Origin: CAVZCK01 sp963798805
GTDB lineage: Bacteria > Pseudomonadota > Alphaproteobacteria > Rhizobiales > Rhodomicrobiaceae
Reading direction: 5' to 3'
Length of the DNA: 64,000 nucleotides
Assembly: GCA_963798805.1 (NCBI GenBank)
Contig: CAWCVC010000011.1
Coordinates: 310,001 to 374,000 of the forward strand
The position numbers were made by a program, and so were the translations under genes. The number at the start of each line of letters is the position of its first letter. Position 1 is the stretch's first letter. Positions 35,851 through 45,633 of this stretch are shown here, piece by piece. The notes beneath the pieces were generated by a model that was not told the DNA's origin, did no database searches, and saw nothing but the letters and a program-made list of their open reading frames with translations.

Positions 35851-36453
35851 ATGAGCGTGCTCCGTAGAGCGACACCGGAGCGATTGAGCGCGTTCTCCGA
35901 CGGCGTGTTCGCGGTCCTGATAACCGTGCTGGTTTTGGAGTTGCGGCCGCCGGAGCGTCCGACCTTTGCGGCGCTCCTGTCGCTCTGGCCCACATGGCTA
36001 AGCTACGCCGTGAGCTACCTGTTCATCGCCATCGTCTGGACCAATCATCATTACCTCATGCGCTATGCCAGCGAGGCGACTCCGCGTCTGTTGTGGTTCA
36101 ATTTCGCGCATCTGTTCTCCATGTCGCTGCTCCCGCTCTCGACCGCGTGGATGGCCGTGAGCGAATTGGCGCCGCAACCGGTCGCCTTCTACGCGGCGGT
36201 CTTCTTTCTCGTGAACGCCACCTACATATGCCTGATTTGGGAACTCATTGGCCGAGCTCCGGCTGATGAGGTCCCGCCGACGGTGCGCAGGATCATGCGC
36301 TTACGATCGATTACGACCTTATGCCTTTTCGGTGTGGCTGCGGTTGTAGCGCTGAAATATCCGCTGGTTGGACTGGGAATTTGTATTTGCTGCCTGATCG
36401 TTTATCTGAGGCCCCATCCGCCGGGAGCGGAAAAGGAGATATCTCAAGAATAG
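35851..36453 (+). CDS. TMEM175/DUF1211-family membrane protein (K+ channel-like)
   Basis: 200 aa from the ATG at 35851. The N-terminal ERLSAFSDGVFAVLITVLVLEL has the FSD filter-lining motif of prokaryotic TMEM175 channels. Six helices follow, with VWTNHHYLMRYA and FAHLFSMSLLPLSTAW also typical. Prokaryotic members form tetrameric, weakly K+-selective channels. No operon partner. Confidence 0.85.
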   Translation: MSVLRRATPERLSAFSDGVFAVLITVLVLELRPPERPTFAALLSLWPTWLSYAVSYLFIAIVWTNHHYLMRYASEATPRLLWFNFAHLFSMSLLPLSTAWMAVSELAPQPVAFYAAVFFLVNATYICLIWELIGRAPADEVPPTVRRIMRLRSITTLCLFGVAAVVALKYPLVGLGICICCLIVYLRPHPPGAEKEISQE

Positions 36454-36454
36454 C

Positions 36455-36610
36455 GCGGCCCCATTCTTGGGCTGTTGATGTCGGGAATCGCCCGCATCTG
36501 TGCGCTGCGGGGAAGCCCATATAGGCGAGCACATCGGTTTCGCCCTCGTCCATCAGGCTGGCAAGCGCAGCGAGACCCGGGGGCTCATGAGCCGGGGTCT
36601 GGGACGACGA
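36455..36610 (-). pseudogene. IS256-family transposase scrap
   Basis: Minus-strand residues SLMDEGETDVLAYMGFPAAH match the conserved segment of IS256 transposases that precedes KLHSTNPIERLN. The following DNA (TCAACAGCCCAAGAATGGGG) looks like that next motif with small deletions. About 50 codons survive. Nothing else of the element was found. Confidence 0.5.
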
Positions 36611-37027
36611 GAGGAGAGGGCCGGTTGTGCCAAAAACGGGGGACGGCAGGGATAGGTGTGTTGGGCGCGGATCGTCGTCTCGGGAGCGCCGCAGATGCGG
36701 TCCGGGCCCGCGATGGCGGGACGGATTGCCACCCCGCAGTGCAGCGCCTTCAAACATACGCAATTGGCAAAATCCATAATTCCGATTAAGACTTTGCCCT
36801 GGAACGATAGCCGTCGACAGCCCCCTCGCCCCCAGCTCCCAATCCGTTTGAGACATGGCGGTCGCATCATCCGGTGCGTAACCCAGGGGGAGAGCGCGGC
36901 GAAGTCTATCTTCCAAAGCGCCGGGTGGTGCGCCGGCATCGATCCGCGTCGGATTGATGAGGGGTGCCCGGACTCCGCCAGGAGCGGCTCCGCCCGGCCA
37001 GGTGTCGCAAAACGAGGGATAGTGGTG
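36611..37027. other. Intergenic, decayed sequence
   Basis: Follows the IS256 scrap. A GACCCGGGGGCTC / GAGCCGGGGTC hairpin lies at about 36573-36600. Open frames here are chance GC-rich frames, including the upstream extension of the permease gene's frame. Confidence 0.35.
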
Positions 37028-38467
37028 ATGGATGTGAGTTTCGGTTCTTGGCTCGGCCCGGCATCCCGGACGGGGTCAACCTCCGCAAGCAAGAGGCGAC
37101 GGATCTTCGGCGTGCGCATCGCCTTGACGACCCTGGCGCTGATGTTGATCGCCAGCCCGGCATTTGCCGCCCCGGAAGCCACTCATCCAACAATGTACTT
37201 TGTCGCCGGGATTCCGGTTGACTTCATCCTGTTCGGACTGACCCTGCTCGGCGTGGCGCTGTTCCACCACTACACACTGCCGGTCGCGGTCACCGGACTT
37301 GTAGTCATTACGGCCTATAAGCTGATCTTCACGGGCTTCAAATACGGCGCCGGCCTGACGGGCCTCGCCGGGCATCTGGAGCACGAATGGGTGATCCTCG
37401 CCAATCTGTTCTTCCTGCTGATGGGCTTCGCGCTGCTGTCGCGGCATTTCGAGAGAAGCCGGGTGCCCGACGAGATGCCGCGCTTCCTGCCCGATAACTG
37501 GACGGGCGGACTGATGCTGCTGGTGATCATCGGCGTGCTTTCCAGCTTCCTGGACAATATCGCGGCGGCCCTGATCGGCGGCACCATTGCGCGGCATGTC
37601 TTCCGCGGCCGCGTTCATATCGGCTATCTGGCCGCCATCGTCGCAGCTTCCAACGCCGGTGGCTCGGGAAGCGTGGTCGGCGACACCACCACCACCATGA
37701 TGTGGATCGCCGGTGTCAGTCCGCTCAGCGTCGTTGAGGCGTTCGTCGGGGCCGCCGCCGCGATTCTCGTCTTCGGTATCCCCGCCTCCTTCCAGCAGCA
37801 CCGCCATTCGCCGATCGTCAAGCACGCCCCCTCCGGCCTGCATATCGAGTGGGTCCGCGTGCTGATCGTCGCGGTGATCCTGGTCACGGCGATCGTGACC
37901 AACGTCGTCGCCAATCTCGAATTTCCGGCGGTGCTCGACAGGCTGCCGATGCTCGGACTTGCAGTGTGGGCGGCGATCCTGGTCACCGCGCTGCTGCGCC
38001 GGCCGGATTGGGAAGTGATGCCGGAAACCTTCAAGGGGACGATCTTCCTGCTCTCGCTTGTCACCAGCGCCTCGATGATGCCGGTCGAGGAGTTGCCCGC
38101 CGCTTCGTGGCAGACCGCGCTCGGGCTTGGCTTCGTCTCCTCGGTGTTCGACAACATCCCGCTGACGGCGCTGGCCCTCAAACAAGGCGGCTATGATTGG
38201 GGGCATCTCGCTTATGCCGTCGGCTTCGGCGGCTCGATGATCTGGTTCGGGTCCTCGGCCGGGGTGGCGCTGTCGAATATGTACACCGAGGCAAAATCGG
38301 TCGGGCTCTGGCTGCGCTATGGCTGGCCTGTCGCGGTGGCCTATGTCGTCGGCTTCTTCGTGCTTTTGAACGTCGTCGGCTGGCATCCGGAGGGGAACCT
38401 GCACAAGCCGCTGGCCGAGCCAGCGCATCTTTCGGCTGTGGCTCCGGCCGAAGGAGGCAGCCGCTGA
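37028..38467 (+). CDS. Ion-transporter superfamily permease (NhaD/citrate-transporter-like)
   Basis: 479 aa from the ATG at 37028; the same frame is open far upstream without protein-like sequence. A leading hydrophobic segment (LTTLALMLIASPAFA) looks like a signal or first helix, followed by ~12 membrane helices. NIAAALIGGTIARHVFRG and SVVGDTTTTMMWIAGVSPL match the discontinuous-helix motifs of the IT superfamily, close to NhaD Na+/H+ antiporters (GDxTTTMLW). A second inverted repeat copy is visible (SVFDNIPLTALALKQ). The substrate, Na+ versus dicarboxylate, is not resolved. Confidence 0.8.
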   Translation: MDVSFGSWLGPASRTGSTSASKRRRIFGVRIALTTLALMLIASPAFAAPEATHPTMYFVAGIPVDFILFGLTLLGVALFHHYTLPVAVTGLVVITAYKLIFTGFKYGAGLTGLAGHLEHEWVILANLFFLLMGFALLSRHFERSRVPDEMPRFLPDNWTGGLMLLVIIGVLSSFLDNIAAALIGGTIARHVFRGRVHIGYLAAIVAASNAGGSGSVVGDTTTTMMWIAGVSPLSVVEAFVGAAAAILVFGIPASFQQHRHSPIVKHAPSGLHIEWVRVLIVAVILVTAIVTNVVANLEFPAVLDRLPMLGLAVWAAILVTALLRRPDWEVMPETFKGTIFLLSLVTSASMMPVEELPAASWQTALGLGFVSSVFDNIPLTALALKQGGYDWGHLAYAVGFGGSMIWFGSSAGVALSNMYTEAKSVGLWLRYGWPVAVAYVVGFFVLLNVVGWHPEGNLHKPLAEPAHLSAVAPAEGGSR

Positions 38468-38514
38468 GGGCCAAGCACCGTGCCCGCGTCGACGCCGCTC
38501 GGCCGCCCTGCCGC

Positions 38515-39759
38515 TCAGTGCTGCGCGCCCGCTTGGCGCAGGACCGCCTCCGGCCTTTCGATCTGCGGAAACCGATAGTCGGGCAGCTCGAGACGGTCGA
38601 GCAGCCCCCGTCCGATCACGAGTTTAGCGATCGGCGTGAAGCTGAAGGCTTTGCTGATCTGGTTACGCAGAAAAACGCCGAAGCTGGTTTTCGGCGCGAA
38701 GGACGAGGCGAATTGCGCCGCCGCCTTCTGCTTGCCGGTCATGAACGGGCGGAGAAGCTCCTCGTAGCGGCCGAAAGCCTGCGCGTAGTCGCCGCCCGCA
38801 CGCGCCAATTCGCCCGCCAGGACGTAAGCGGCCGTCATCGCCAGCGCCGTGCCCTGACCGGCGAGGAGCGAGGGGGCGAAGGCAGCGTCACCGAGGAGCG
38901 CGATGCGCCCGCGCGACCACTCGTCCATGTGGATCTGGCTCACCCGGTCGAAATAGAGGTCGTCGGAGCGGTCGAGCTCATCGAGGATCTTCGGGCATTC
39001 CCAGCCGGCATCGCCGAATTCGTCGCGGAGCACGGCTTTCTGCGCGCTGATGCCGTGAGTCGCCGGCCAGCCGCCGGGCTTTGTGGCAAAGACGAACAGA
39101 AACAGCGTGCGGTCCCCGCGCAAGGCGAAACGCCCAACCTGTTTGCCGGGTACGGAGTAGCTGATATAGACGTCCTCGTCGTGCGGGCGGTAACCTTCGA
39201 CCTCGAAAGCGGCGACGGAATAGCCGAGATAGGTTTCGAACCGATCCTCGGGTCCGAAGGTCAGGCTCCGCACCCGGGAATGCAGGCCATCCGTGCCGAT
39301 CACCAGATCGAAGCGACGCGCCGGCGCGTGTTTGAATTCAACGCCGACGCCGTCGGGCGCGGGGTCGAGCTTGACGATGCTGTCTCCGAAGAGGGTTTCG
39401 CACCGGTCCTCGAGCTGAGCGTAGATCAGTCTCGCAAGATCGCTGCGCTGCAGGGTGATGTAGCGTCCGCCGGTAAGCTTGCGGACCACATCGACGCCGA
39501 AGCCGCCGACACGCTGTCCGCGATCGTTCACGAAGCGCAGCTCCTGAACGTTGTAGCCGACGCGCTTGATGTCGGCCAAGAGGCCCATCCGCTCGGCGAT
39601 ATCATAGCCGAGGCCCCAGAAATCGATGGCATAGCCTCCTTCGCGCAAATGCGGTGCCTCCTCGACGATCGTCGGCGTAAAGCCGGACCGCAGCAGCCAA
39701 TAGGCCAGCGTCGGGCCGGCAATGCCCGCACCGGAGATGAGAACGGTTCTGTTCGCCAT
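38515..39759 (-). CDS. FAD-dependent monooxygenase (PHBH-fold, TetX/UbiH-like)
   Basis: 414 aa. The N-terminal dinucleotide motif LISGAGIAGPTLAYWL, the DG motif VIGTDGLHSRVRSL and the FAD-ribityl motif RIALLGDAAFAPSLLAGQG define a class A flavoprotein monooxygenase. The length is usual for the family, and related proteins act on varied aromatics or antibiotics; the substrate is unknown. Convergent with the permease gene. Starts ~275 bp from the divergent quinone oxidoreductase gene. Confidence 0.88.
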   Translation of the reverse strand: MANRTVLISGAGIAGPTLAYWLLRSGFTPTIVEEAPHLREGGYAIDFWGLGYDIAERMGLLADIKRVGYNVQELRFVNDRGQRVGGFGVDVVRKLTGGRYITLQRSDLARLIYAQLEDRCETLFGDSIVKLDPAPDGVGVEFKHAPARRFDLVIGTDGLHSRVRSLTFGPEDRFETYLGYSVAAFEVEGYRPHDEDVYISYSVPGKQVGRFALRGDRTLFLFVFATKPGGWPATHGISAQKAVLRDEFGDAGWECPKILDELDRSDDLYFDRVSQIHMDEWSRGRIALLGDAAFAPSLLAGQGTALAMTAAYVLAGELARAGGDYAQAFGRYEELLRPFMTGKQKAAAQFASSFAPKTSFGVFLRNQISKAFSFTPIAKLVIGRGLLDRLELPDYRFPQIERPEAVLRQAGAQH

Positions 39760-40034
39760 GACTGTGCTCCTCGCTCGGTTGGCAGCGGCAGTAGCGGCGA
39801 AACGGCCGCCGGAGGCCTTGTCTCTGCGTGTAACACCCCGGATCGGCGTCAGGTCCGCAACCCGCTTGCACGACTATCGGACGATGGCGCTCGAAAATCC
39901 ACCCTGCGATGGTCGTTCAGGGCCGCACCGGGCTCGGCTTGGATCGCGCCCGTCCGGCCAAAAAATCTCCTGAGCCCGCCGCAGCCGCTGGCGAAGTCTG
40001 CTAAGCTCGGCTAAGTCGGGAGGAAATCAACTGC

Positions 40035-41024
40035 ATGGAGAGCCCAATGAACCACGCAATCAGAGTCCACGAATATGGCGGCCCGGAAGTGCTGAAATGG
40101 GAAGAGGTGGAGGTGCCGGCGCCTGGACCGGGGCAGGCGAAGATCCGGCACGAGTTCGTCGGGCTGAATTTCATCGACGTCTATCATCGCACCGGCCTGT
40201 ACAAGCAGCCGAGCTTCCCTTTCGTGCCGGGGACGGAAGGCGCGGGCAAGGTTCTTGAGGTCGGCCCCGGCGTCACCAACGTCGCGCCCGGCGACCGCGT
40301 TGCCTATGCCAGCGTCATCGGCGCCTATTCGGAGGAGCGGCTGATCCCCGCGGAACGTCTGGTCAAGCTGCCCGACAGCATCGATTCCAAGACAGCCGCC
40401 GCGATGATGCTCCAGGGCATGACCGTGCAATATCTGATCCGGCGAACCTATGAGGTCGGCCCCGAGACCACTCTGCTTTGGCACGCGGCGGCCGGCGGCG
40501 TGGGGCTCATTGCAACGCAATGGGCCGCGCATCTCGGCGCCACGATTATCGGAACGGTCGGTTCGGAGGAAAAGGCGGCGCTCGCCAAGGCGCATGGCTG
40601 CACGCATGTGATCAATTACCGGACCGAGAATTTCGTCGAGCGGGTGAAGGAGATCACCGGCGGCAAGGGCGTCGATGTGGCCTACAACTCGGTCGGCAAA
40701 GACACGTTTCCCGGATCGCTCGACTGCCTGAAGCCCCGCAGCCTCTGGGCGAGCTTCGGCAATTCTTCCGGCCCCGTTCCGCCGTTCGATATGACCATCT
40801 TGGCGGCAAAAGGCTCGCTCTTCGCGACGCGGCCGTCGCTCAATCACTATGTTGCGACGCATGACGAGCTGGTCGCCACGGCGCAGGATCTGTTCGACGT
40901 GGTCGGCAAGGGGATCGTGAAGATCTACGTCAATCAGACCTATCCGCTGAAGGATGTGCCCCAGGCTCACCGGGACCTCGAAGCCCGCAAGACGACGGGA
41001 TCGACCGTGTTTTCAGTGGGATAA
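40035..41024 (+). CDS. qor: NADPH:quinone oxidoreductase (Qor-like, MDR family)
   Basis: 329 aa. The start at 40035 is supported by GGGAGGAA ~10 bp upstream; an ATG at 40047 is possible. Zinc-free medium-chain dehydrogenase/reductase: VHEYGGPEVLKWEEVEVP, NFIDVYHRTGLYKQPSFPFV, and the cofactor site HAAAGGVGLIATQWA. It reduces quinones by one electron using NADPH. Monocistronic. Confidence 0.93.
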   Translation: MESPMNHAIRVHEYGGPEVLKWEEVEVPAPGPGQAKIRHEFVGLNFIDVYHRTGLYKQPSFPFVPGTEGAGKVLEVGPGVTNVAPGDRVAYASVIGAYSEERLIPAERLVKLPDSIDSKTAAAMMLQGMTVQYLIRRTYEVGPETTLLWHAAAGGVGLIATQWAAHLGATIIGTVGSEEKAALAKAHGCTHVINYRTENFVERVKEITGGKGVDVAYNSVGKDTFPGSLDCLKPRSLWASFGNSSGPVPPFDMTILAAKGSLFATRPSLNHYVATHDELVATAQDLFDVVGKGIVKIYVNQTYPLKDVPQAHRDLEARKTTGSTVFSVG

Positions 41025-41134
41025 AGGAGTTTTCTCGGCGGCCCTTTACAGCGCGCGAAGCGGTATTCGCTTTTGCGTCCCTCTCGTGCTAACGAGCCAT
41101 TGAGAGATGGCAAGACGGGCGAAGGGGCACAGCG

Positions 41135-42721
41135 TTGCTTGATCGAGCGCAGATGACGGCCGGCGTCACTCCGGCCGAGAAGGCCGGCGGCCGACTCTAC
41201 AGCCTCGGCGGTGTCATCATCGCCGTGGCGCTTTACTCCATGATCCACATCGCGGCCCGGCTTCTCGCCTCCTCCAATCTCGGCGAGGACGATCCGCTCG
41301 ATGCGATCCTGACCCAGACCCTCTCGCTCGGCTATCTGCCGGATCAGCTGCCGCTCTATGATTGGGTGCTTTGGCTCGTGGCGCGGGTGACTGGGCCGGG
41401 CGCGCTGCATTTCCAGCTGCTGAAATATTCGGTGCTGACCGCCACCTGCGGCTTCATCTTTCTCTCGGCGCGCAAGGTGATGAAAGGCGATGCATTCTGG
41501 GCGTTCCTCTCGGTCGAGGCCCTGGCGCTGATCTATCAGATCAGCTGGCGCTTCCATGAAGGATTTACCCACGCCGTCGGTGCGATGGGCGCTGTTGCCG
41601 CCACTTTCTGGTTGCTGCTGCGGCTCATCGAGCGCCGTCGCACAATAGACTATCTGCTGTTCGGGATCGCCGTCGGCCTCGGCGTGCTGACCGTTACGAC
41701 CTTCTGGGCCTATCTCGCCGCGCTCCTCGCCGCCGCCTGTCTGCAACCGGCAATGCGCCGTGTGCTGGCCGATCCGCAAATTGCTCTCGCAGCGGCCCTG
41801 GCCGGGCTCATCGCCGCGCCATACTTCACCTGGCTAGCCAATACGCCGGAAGGCATCTCGGCGATCCTCCCGACCGTGATGTCCAACGGTCCGGCCGAGC
41901 ATCTGAGACTCGCTCTCGGTGGGATCAGGCGTGCCTTTACCGAACCGGTCATGTATCTGGCACCGCTGATTTTTCTCTACCCGCTGTTTTTTCCGGGGAT
42001 GGTCCGGCATGTGAGGCGCCAGACTCGGCTACGTGTGGATGACGCAAACGGACCGGATTTCGAGCAGCTTATTCTCCATCACACGCTCTTCTGCGTCGCA
42101 TTGCTGATCGGCGCGGCGACCGTTTTCGGCATCGAACGTTATCCGACCCACGCCCTGATGCCGCTGTTTCTCATCACTTCGATTTGGCTGACGGCACAGG
42201 CGCGGAATTCCATGCCGAGCGCGCGTCTCGTACGACTCTTTGTGATCATGGCGGCTTCGGTTGCCGTCTTTGCGTTCTTTGCACGCGCCGCAAACATGTA
42301 TCTGCTGCAGCCAGTTTGTAATATCTGCCGCTGGGGCATTCCGTACGCCGAACTGGCGGAACAAATGAAAGACGCTGGTTTCCAGTCTGGCACCATCATC
42401 GCCAACGACAAGGAAATCGGTGGCAATCTGCATCGTTTCTTCCCGCAGGCAAGGATCGTGCTCGTGGGCGGCCACAACTACGCGCCACCGCCTCCACAAT
42501 CGCCCGGAACCGCCGATGTGAAAACCGCACTTGTCTGGGACGCCGGGCTGAATGAGGATCGCGTCGCGGGCGAATTTCGCAGCCTGCTCCCGAAGCTGAA
42601 GGCAAGCGATCTCATGAATGCCTCAACAATTCGGGTGCCATGGAAAGGCAATCTGTGGGTGCCTTATGGCAATCCCGTTTCGACGTGGCGGGTGCTGATC
42701 CTCAATAGGCGTTTGCGCTGA
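41135..42721 (+). CDS. GT39/ArnT-like membrane glycosyltransferase
   Basis: 528 aa (TTG start; an ATG at 41153 is an alternative). About 11-12 helices with a periplasmic C-terminal domain of ~130 residues. The first loop has the acidic pair (SNLGEDDPLDA) and GYLPDQLPLYDWVLW, equivalent to the catalytic Asp/Glu loop and the PPLY motif of dolichyl/undecaprenyl-phosphate-sugar transferases. Such proteins move a sugar from a polyprenyl phosphate to lipid A, proteins or polysaccharide. Acceptor and sugar are unknown. Confidence 0.75.
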   Translation: MLDRAQMTAGVTPAEKAGGRLYSLGGVIIAVALYSMIHIAARLLASSNLGEDDPLDAILTQTLSLGYLPDQLPLYDWVLWLVARVTGPGALHFQLLKYSVLTATCGFIFLSARKVMKGDAFWAFLSVEALALIYQISWRFHEGFTHAVGAMGAVAATFWLLLRLIERRRTIDYLLFGIAVGLGVLTVTTFWAYLAALLAAACLQPAMRRVLADPQIALAAALAGLIAAPYFTWLANTPEGISAILPTVMSNGPAEHLRLALGGIRRAFTEPVMYLAPLIFLYPLFFPGMVRHVRRQTRLRVDDANGPDFEQLILHHTLFCVALLIGAATVFGIERYPTHALMPLFLITSIWLTAQARNSMPSARLVRLFVIMAASVAVFAFFARAANMYLLQPVCNICRWGIPYAELAEQMKDAGFQSGTIIANDKEIGGNLHRFFPQARIVLVGGHNYAPPPPQSPGTADVKTALVWDAGLNEDRVAGEFRSLLPKLKASDLMNASTIRVPWKGNLWVPYGNPVSTWRVLILNRRLR

Positions 42722-42938
42722 CCCGGGCGCTTTTGGAGGCGGATTTCGAGAAGCTTCAGTAAAACTACTCAGATCAAGGCAATCAATTTATAGCCGTTCA
42801 TTAACGCTCGCGGTTTATTTCCCGACCACATATTTACGGAAACTTTGGGATGACATGGCAGAGTGTCTCGGATCCGCTTGGGGTCGGGATTTCATCTTAC
42901 ACAATCTCCTAAAGTTTACAGTATCCGAGAAAGTATCC

Positions 42939-43325
42939 ATGAGTGAACATTGTGTCGAAGACAGTCAGGCATCCGAAAAAGATCCAAAACAGGATGATGC
43001 CGATGCACTCTTCGTTCTGGGGATCCGCTATTCAACCGGCCGCGATGTCGAGCAGGACTTTGCCGCAGCCCACAAGTGGTTCAATCTGGCGGCGATGATG
43101 GGACATGAAGGCGCGCTTTCCGCACGCGCCGAGCTGGCCAATGAGATGACGGTCGAGCAGATCGCCGAGGCGCAGCGCCAGGCCCGTGCATGGCTCTGGA
43201 GCCGCAGCGCACCAAAGCAGCCGACTCCCGAGGCGAAGGCGGCGAATGTCAGACCGATCTATGTCCGTAGGCGGGCGCAGGAAATGCGCAGCGCAAAATC
43301 CTTCAGCCGGATAACCGCCGCCTGA
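42939..43325 (+). CDS. Sel1-repeat protein
   Basis: 128 aa from the ATG at 42939 (GAGAAAG upstream; an ATG at 42855 would add 28 residues). One to one and a half Sel1/TPR-like repeats: ALFVLGIRYSTGRDVEQDFA, AHKWFNLAAMMGHEGALSAR. The conserved MTVEQIAEAQRQARAWL tail is typical of a small Sel1 family in Rhizobiales. Probably a protein-protein adaptor. No signal peptide. Confidence 0.75.
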   Translation: MSEHCVEDSQASEKDPKQDDADALFVLGIRYSTGRDVEQDFAAAHKWFNLAAMMGHEGALSARAELANEMTVEQIAEAQRQARAWLWSRSAPKQPTPEAKAANVRPIYVRRRAQEMRSAKSFSRITAA

Positions 43326-43349
43326 CTCGGCGTCGAAGCACCTTGAGTT

Positions 43350-44873
43350 CTAGCCGTCCGACGCCAGGAAACGTTGAAAGGCGCTGTTGCGGCGCAGGAT
43401 GGCGCCGGCCGAATCCAGCAAGAGATCGATATTCGGCTTCTTGAGCTTGAAGCGTGTCGGTATGCTTTCGAGCTTGGCGCGAACCGCGGCGTCGGGCATC
43501 TGGTCGAACGTAACCTTCACCACATGAAAGCTGAGATCGCGGCAGTTCCACGACCGATCGTCGCCGAGGAGCTCCCGAGCCTTCTCGGGCGGTAGCTTAC
43601 AGCGCCAATTGACGAGTTCTCGGTTCCAGCTTTTGAGTTGAGCCGCAAAGGTGTCGTAGGTGTTTCTGACGTTTGCATCGACGGCGGTGTCCGCCACGGC
43701 CTGAATAAGATCGCCCGCATCGGTGCTGACACTCTTCGCCCAGTCTCCGCCAGGTGGACGGCCTGCATCGACAACGATGAAAAGCAAGCGCCGCATCCGG
43801 ACGGCCTCGGCTTCGCTCATGGGCTCGTAGGGGGTGTCGGCGCGCAGGCGCTCGATCAGAAGTCCGGTGAGCCCGAGATTGTCCGTCAGACCGCCGTCCA
43901 GCAGCTTGACATATTTGACTGCGGTATTTTCCCGATAGCGTTTGATCGCCTCGGCATTGGCGCGCACGATCGCTGGAGCGTTGGCATTCGCAAGCGCCCT
44001 GCCGACCCAGGAAGGCATCGCGTAGTTGCAATGGTCGGCGTAGTTGCGAACGATGACAGGCGCGAAAACCAGTGGCACGGCGGCGGATGCGGCGACGGCT
44101 TCCGAGAGCGGGAAAGTGCTGAGATCACTACATAGTGCGCCGAAAGTGGTCTCGCTGAAAACAAAAGGCGTTCGGTTGTAAATGTCAGATGCATTGATCC
44201 ACAAGACCGGACGTCGGCGCCTCAAGACGTCGCCGTAAGTCGCGTTCTTGAACAGGTGCTGATCGAGCCAGCTTTGCAGGCCGGTCGAATCATTGACGCC
44301 GCCGCTGGTGAGCCGCACGATGTTCGGCAGCGATACTGAAGTCCGCAGCGCTTCCTCAACGTCCTGAGCCAGGAATTTTTCTTCGAAGTCGTTGAGGATC
44401 GCGCGGCCCTTGAGAGCAAAATAAGCCGCCGTCACCGAACCGCCCGACACACTCGATACGAGATCGACCTGATCGATGAGAGGCGAGTTTCGCCCCTGGC
44501 TCTTGATCTGCGTCCGACTCAGCTCACGCAAGACGCCAAATGCAAAAGCTGCCGCCCGGCTTCCGCCCCCGGAAAAGCTCAATCCGATAACGGTGTCGTC
44601 GAAGTTCCCTCCAGGCGCATCGAGAGGTGCGGCCGTCGCAGGCGCAGGTTCCGCAAGAGCGGCATTGATCGGCGCATTCTGGACAGACAGCCCGCAACCG
44701 CCTTGAATTGCCGTTGTTGCTAGGAGTAGGCACAGCGCAGCACGGCGCAGGAAACGCCACTTAGGCGAAAGCCCTGACTCCGTGGAATCGAGAGCCACAG
44801 CCTTTCCAGCTGATATCACGGCTATCCTTCGATTTAGCTTAAGCAGCGGTCCGACTATCTCAAGACTCAGCAC
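43350..44873 (-). CDS. Patatin-like phospholipase, lipoprotein
   Basis: 507 aa. A hydrophobic segment ends in a lipobox (AIQGGC, Cys60). The long N-terminal lead of ~40 residues suggests the true start may be further in. Patatin motifs: oxyanion GLSFSGGGSRAAAFAFG, nucleophile elbow SSVSGGS (Ser143; the first Gly of GXSXG is Ser here), and the catalytic Asp in KLLDGGLTDNLG. It would hydrolyse acyl chains from membrane lipids at the periplasmic face. A downstream GGCGTCG/CGACGCC stem spans its 3' end and that of the Sel1 gene. Confidence 0.85.
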   Translation of the reverse strand: MLSLEIVGPLLKLNRRIAVISAGKAVALDSTESGLSPKWRFLRRAALCLLLATTAIQGGCGLSVQNAPINAALAEPAPATAAPLDAPGGNFDDTVIGLSFSGGGSRAAAFAFGVLRELSRTQIKSQGRNSPLIDQVDLVSSVSGGSVTAAYFALKGRAILNDFEEKFLAQDVEEALRTSVSLPNIVRLTSGGVNDSTGLQSWLDQHLFKNATYGDVLRRRRPVLWINASDIYNRTPFVFSETTFGALCSDLSTFPLSEAVAASAAVPLVFAPVIVRNYADHCNYAMPSWVGRALANANAPAIVRANAEAIKRYRENTAVKYVKLLDGGLTDNLGLTGLLIERLRADTPYEPMSEAEAVRMRRLLFIVVDAGRPPGGDWAKSVSTDAGDLIQAVADTAVDANVRNTYDTFAAQLKSWNRELVNWRCKLPPEKARELLGDDRSWNCRDLSFHVVKVTFDQMPDAAVRAKLESIPTRFKLKKPNIDLLLDSAGAILRRNSAFQRFLASDG

Positions 44874-44877
44874 GGAT

Positions 44878-45465
44878 CTAGCAGTCGTTTAAGGCAGAGC
44901 CGAGACATTTTAATGTCTTTTTGGTTGCATCGCCGATTGCTTTTCCTGTGCCTTTTATCGCATCGGCTGCTTTCTTGCCCGCGGTCGCCGCCGAATCTTC
45001 GATGTTTTCCCCCGCCTTTTTCACTGCTTTGGCGGAGGCATTGAAGGTTTCCTTCGTAAATTCCCCGAGGGTGCTCGGCTCCGCCTTGCCCGGCGTTTCG
45101 GCCGGGTTGTCTCGTTGCGCGGGGTTGACCGCCACGTTTGGCACGTCGGAGCCGTCATAGGCATAGCTGACCGGGAGACCAGCGCAATTCGCCTGGCCGC
45201 GCTCGACGCCGCAACTTTCATGATTGTGCTCGCTGGCGATGCGCGAGACGCAGAACAGATTAACGGCCGCGTCCGCAATCGGATGATCAGCCGTCACAGC
45301 GCATGCATAAGTCTGGTCCGGTCCGGTACAGCGCACGCACACCGTTTGCGCCGAGGCCGTGGCAAACGTTAGCATTAGCAGGCCGGTTGCTGCACCTATG
45401 ACTCTTATTCTCTTCTTCACGAAACGGTCGTTCGTCTGCGTCATTATGAAACTCTGTTTGTACAC
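44878..45465 (-). CDS. Secreted Cys-containing protein of unknown function
   Basis: 195 aa; an internal Met at residue 8 (MTQTND) is another possible start. Signal peptide to about residue 40 (TASA/QTV). The mature N-terminal half has eight cysteines (CVRC, YACAV, FCVS, ESCG, NCAG), suggesting disulfides. CVRC is not a CXXCH haem site. The C-terminal half is helical, with FNASAKAVKKAGENIEDSA.. repeats like stress/CsbD-type helices, and a final pair of cysteines (CLGSALNDC). Not recognised. Confidence 0.6.
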   Translation of the reverse strand: MYKQSFIMTQTNDRFVKKRIRVIGAATGLLMLTFATASAQTVCVRCTGPDQTYACAVTADHPIADAAVNLFCVSRIASEHNHESCGVERGQANCAGLPVSYAYDGSDVPNVAVNPAQRDNPAETPGKAEPSTLGEFTKETFNASAKAVKKAGENIEDSAATAGKKAADAIKGTGKAIGDATKKTLKCLGSALNDC

Positions 45466-45633
45466 GCTTTTGCGCCCTTTGCCTTGATAGGATTCGAAGA
45501 CGGCACCGGCAAGGACACTTTCGCATAAAACTTTGCCGGGCTACGTTCAGGAACAGTCTCCTAAGCCATTGAGATCGCGTTTCCTTAGTCAAGATCTCCC
45601 CCCGGCTGGCACTCGGTTTCTTCGGAGCGGTCA

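Noticed and set aside
38197..40014. 605-codon plus-strand frame opposite the FAD monooxygenase
   Set aside because: Overlaps two real genes; no recognisable protein features.
45290..45370. CVRC in the secreted protein at 44878-45465 as a haem site
   Set aside because: The following residue is Thr, not His, so the CXXCH motif is incomplete.
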